From positions 6,913,501-6,977,500 of the forward strand of contig JAILWY010000016.1 in NCBI GenBank assembly GCA_022113835.1: 64,000 nt of DNA, read 5' to 3'. Below the pieces are notes generated by a model. That model was not told where the DNA came from. It ran no database searches and was given only the letters and a program-made list of their open reading frames with translations. This stretch comes from Atopsyche davidsoni. Its lineage: Eukaryota; Arthropoda; Insecta; Trichoptera; Hydrobiosidae. Positions 62,401 through 64,000 of the stretch are shown piece by piece (the stretch's first letter is position 1; every line of letters starts with the position of its first letter). A program made the position numbers and the translations under genes.

Positions 62401-64000
62401 CAAATGAGGCACATTATCCTGCGTATTCCTGCGAATGCTTCCCTGATGGGCGCCTAATCGCCGCACATTATCGCTCCATTCTCGGGAGTTCCGGAGGGAG
62501 GCACTAGGCGCGGGCGGTCCTGTAAGCGATGCTTCCCCCGCGGCGAGCGGGACTCCCTTATTTACGGCGCTCATTTTGCCGCCTCTAAGGTCAAGGGGGT
62601 GCTTTCCGCCCGGGGGGAGCGGGCCGTGACGTCACGGCCCTGCAACCGAACGACCGGCCTCGCGACCCCCCCGACCCCCCGACCCCTCCCGCTCCCTGGC
62701 TTGCCTGTGATAAGGAACCCTATGCCGAAATATTGTCCTGTACAACAAGTAGTACTTTTTAGGATGCTTGAATAGTGATTCAGCTGTGGTGTTTTTCTCA
62801 GAATACCTTGAGACACTATTTCATATACATCTCACTCTACTAAAATTAGTTGCACTCTCAGATTCGTCATCTACTGATTGATGACGAACTGCTGAATGAT
62901 TGAATGACAAAATAATAACGCGTGTTCATCACTCCTTCAATTCCACCGTTTGCACTAGGAAAATAAAAATAAACGCAACTATAAGCCTTCAAAATATTGC
63001 CAATGGCATCAACTCAATCTGACTTTTTAACTTAAGTCGCAGGACTTTAATTAGGGTCGCTTTTAGGTTTTTGCTTTAAAGTTACGATGGCAAATATCAA
63101 TTAAACAACAAAAAAAGTCGTACCGCATATGTGTCACGTCGAACGTAGCGTATAAAAGTCTCCGGTCTGCCATAGATAATGACCCCCCGATGTCCGGGCG
63201 AGTGGCTGCCAACTGTGCCATTAGGTTAGCTCTGGGCGGGAGTACATACATTCTGTGCGAGAGAGCCACAAAACTTTTCTCCCATTCATTTTCGTGACGC
63301 GACCTTGGGAGGGATGGGCGTATGTGTTTACTTTTGCAACATTATATGTCTATGGTTTTCTGACTGGGAAATATTGAATCGTTTTTCTTCTTCTGTAGAA
63401 ATGGAAGTAGTTGTTTTTTGTAATATAAATTTTCACATTTAAATGTTACTTTAATTCATCAACGTTTTCATTAATTCATTGATTAAAATTTTTACATTAC
63501 ATATTTTTGTTTTAAATTTGATACCAATAATTAAATAGGACTGCAATCTTGACATAAAAAGTAACCTTAGTGCAAAAAATATGTTCTATCCCGAAGTTTC
63601 GCAGATATAGATTTTTTATATTTAATAACATAGAACTAATATACGAACATAATTTTTTTTTATACTTTGTTTTACGAAAATTATTTCCTTTATTTCGGCG
63701 TGCTAAATATAAATGTGTTTTGAGTTACGAATAAAATACATTTCTAATGTATTGTTTCATTTAACAACTTACCTTTTATGCTTAAGTATATTGAAATATC
63801 GATAAATAACGGGAAGGTTTTAATATATTGCTATTGAAATACTGTATTTAAATTTAACGGGTTGTAAGATACGAAATGGGCTACATGCTGGAAGTGTCGA
63901 TTTTAAACAATGCCAAGTAGTTGCTAATGCCAGAGATTCACCTGCCTTGCCGGTAGCTAGGGCTGAGCTAACAGACCCATCATTTTTTTTATATTGAATG
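59465..64000. other. G-alpha-o intron 2, incomplete
   Basis: No third exon (it should begin with the IIHE-type sequence) is visible before the window ends. GC-rich patches lie at about 59880-59925, 61680-62010 and 62440-62700; the rest is AT-rich. Nothing else is supported. Confidence 0.55.
61757..61808 (+). repeat. 10-bp tandem repeat ACATTTCCCG
   Basis: Four exact units followed by a changed unit (AGATGTCCCG), at the left edge of a GC-rich intronic patch. Confidence 0.85.

Noticed and set aside
1..64000. tRNA, rRNA, known microRNA hairpins and CRISPR arrays
   Set aside because: I looked for typical tRNA B-box strings, familiar insect miRNA seeds and regularly spaced repeats and saw none. 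A covariance-model scan could still find what the eye misses.

Overview
The window looks like nuclear DNA of an insect. It is AT-rich, its genes are split by introns with GT/AG borders, and it carries many animal-type transposon remnants. Six conserved animal genes can be read exon by exon. The strongest insect pointer is the G-alpha-o gene, which has two alternative first exons of the kind known in Drosophila. I cannot name the species.

Layout. 266-1344 (+): 3' end of Mad1 (spindle checkpoint). 2174-3428 (+): ceramide-1-phosphate transfer protein. 5570-7446 (+): UPF0547/C16orf87-like zinc-ribbon protein. 9807-20061 (+): TMEM214, with a 6.5-kb intron holding a piggyBac-type MITE, a pogo element and a jockey-type retrotransposon tail. 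20576-23436: hAT element with a perfect 8-bp target duplication, holding two opposed mariner fragments. 24105-26656 (-): TATDN1, complete in six exons. 27906 to beyond 64000 (+): G-alpha-o, with first exons at 27906 and 30166 and the shared 43-bp exon 2 at 59422. Its ~29-kb intron carries a foldback MITE, a Helitron, a decayed piggyBac element, repeats, and an antisense two-exon gene (52564-55057) for an intact Mutator-type transposase joined to a YqaJ exonuclease domain.

The conserved genes are unrelated housekeeping or signalling genes and not a pathway: mitotic checkpoint, lipid transfer, an uncharacterised zinc-ribbon protein, an ER membrane protein, a TatD-type nuclease and a heterotrimeric G-protein subunit. 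TATDN1 and G-alpha-o are divergent, with about 1.25 kb between their start codons. Most of the novelty is in the mobile DNA. The best second look is the intact transposase-exonuclease gene. It has a candidate upstream alternative first exon and is bracketed by an inverted repeat family, while every other transposase in the window is broken.

Exon borders were placed by eye from reading frame and GT/AG signals. The protein family calls rest on remembered family sequences; no search was run.
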